From an uncultured Lachnospiraceae bacterium (lineage in GTDB: Bacteria; Bacillota_A; Clostridia; Lachnospirales; Lachnospiraceae), in contig CANOBT010000265.1 of NCBI GenBank assembly GCA_947564305.1, forward strand, positions 1 to 6,195: a stretch of DNA of 6,195 bases. The letters run 5' to 3'. Position numbers and translations under genes: made by a program. Numbering within the stretch: the first letter of the stretch is position 1; every line of letters starts with the position of its first letter. Below the pieces are notes generated by a model. It did not search any database. It had not been told where the DNA came from and was given only the letters and a program-made list of their open reading frames with translations. This document shows positions 6,174 through 6,195 of this stretch, piece by piece.

Positions 6174-6195
6174 AATCTTTTATCAAGGAAATCCG

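Noticed and set aside
1..6195. Mobile elements, CRISPR arrays, tRNA, rRNA or riboswitches
   Set aside because: No transposase or integrase motifs, no terminal inverted repeats with target duplications, no regularly spaced repeats and no recognisable structured RNA were seen. The damage in 769-2815 is explained by small indels, deletions and stops without an insertion.

Overview
The window looks like part of a low-to-moderate GC Bacillota chromosome, most likely a gut Lachnospiraceae-type clostridium. The reasons are strong AGGAGG-type ribosome binding sites, many A-rich lysine codons, and a clostridial-style two-component system beside an ABC exporter. This assignment rests on sequence style and protein families; no database search was possible.

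Layout. Positions 1-52 hold the last codons of a possible upstream gene. Positions 88-639 encode an intact flavodoxin-fold NAD(P)H/FMN-type oxidoreductase of the iron-sulfur-flavoprotein-like group. Positions 769-2815 are a graveyard of two broken genes. The first (769-1818) is an AraC-family regulator split by three frameshifts and two nonsense codons. The second (1971-2815) is a sialate O-acetylesterase (SGNH/SASA family) that has lost its nucleophile block and other segments. An AraC regulator next to a glycan esterase suggests a former carbohydrate-foraging locus, now dead.

Positions 2909-4545 hold an intact OmpR-type response regulator and a membrane histidine kinase, overlapping by one base, with a plausible promoter upstream and a strong intrinsic terminator downstream. 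After a roughly 170-base control region come a MacB/LolD-type ABC ATPase (4754-5449) and the N-terminal part of an FtsX-like permease (from 5424). The permease frame closes at 6173, just before the window edge, and appears to have suffered a one-base frameshift.

Working model. The kinase and regulator probably sense a membrane-active compound or envelope stress and control the adjacent ABC transporter, as in many Bacillota peptide-resistance modules. A pair of AAATGT direct repeats 11 bp apart upstream of the ATPase is a candidate site for the regulator. No mobile element, CRISPR array, tRNA or rRNA was seen. I did not find a convincing new system. The most notable signal is the pattern of decay: single-A losses in A-runs recur as the apparent cause of frameshifts, and the same type of lesion appears in the transporter permease.
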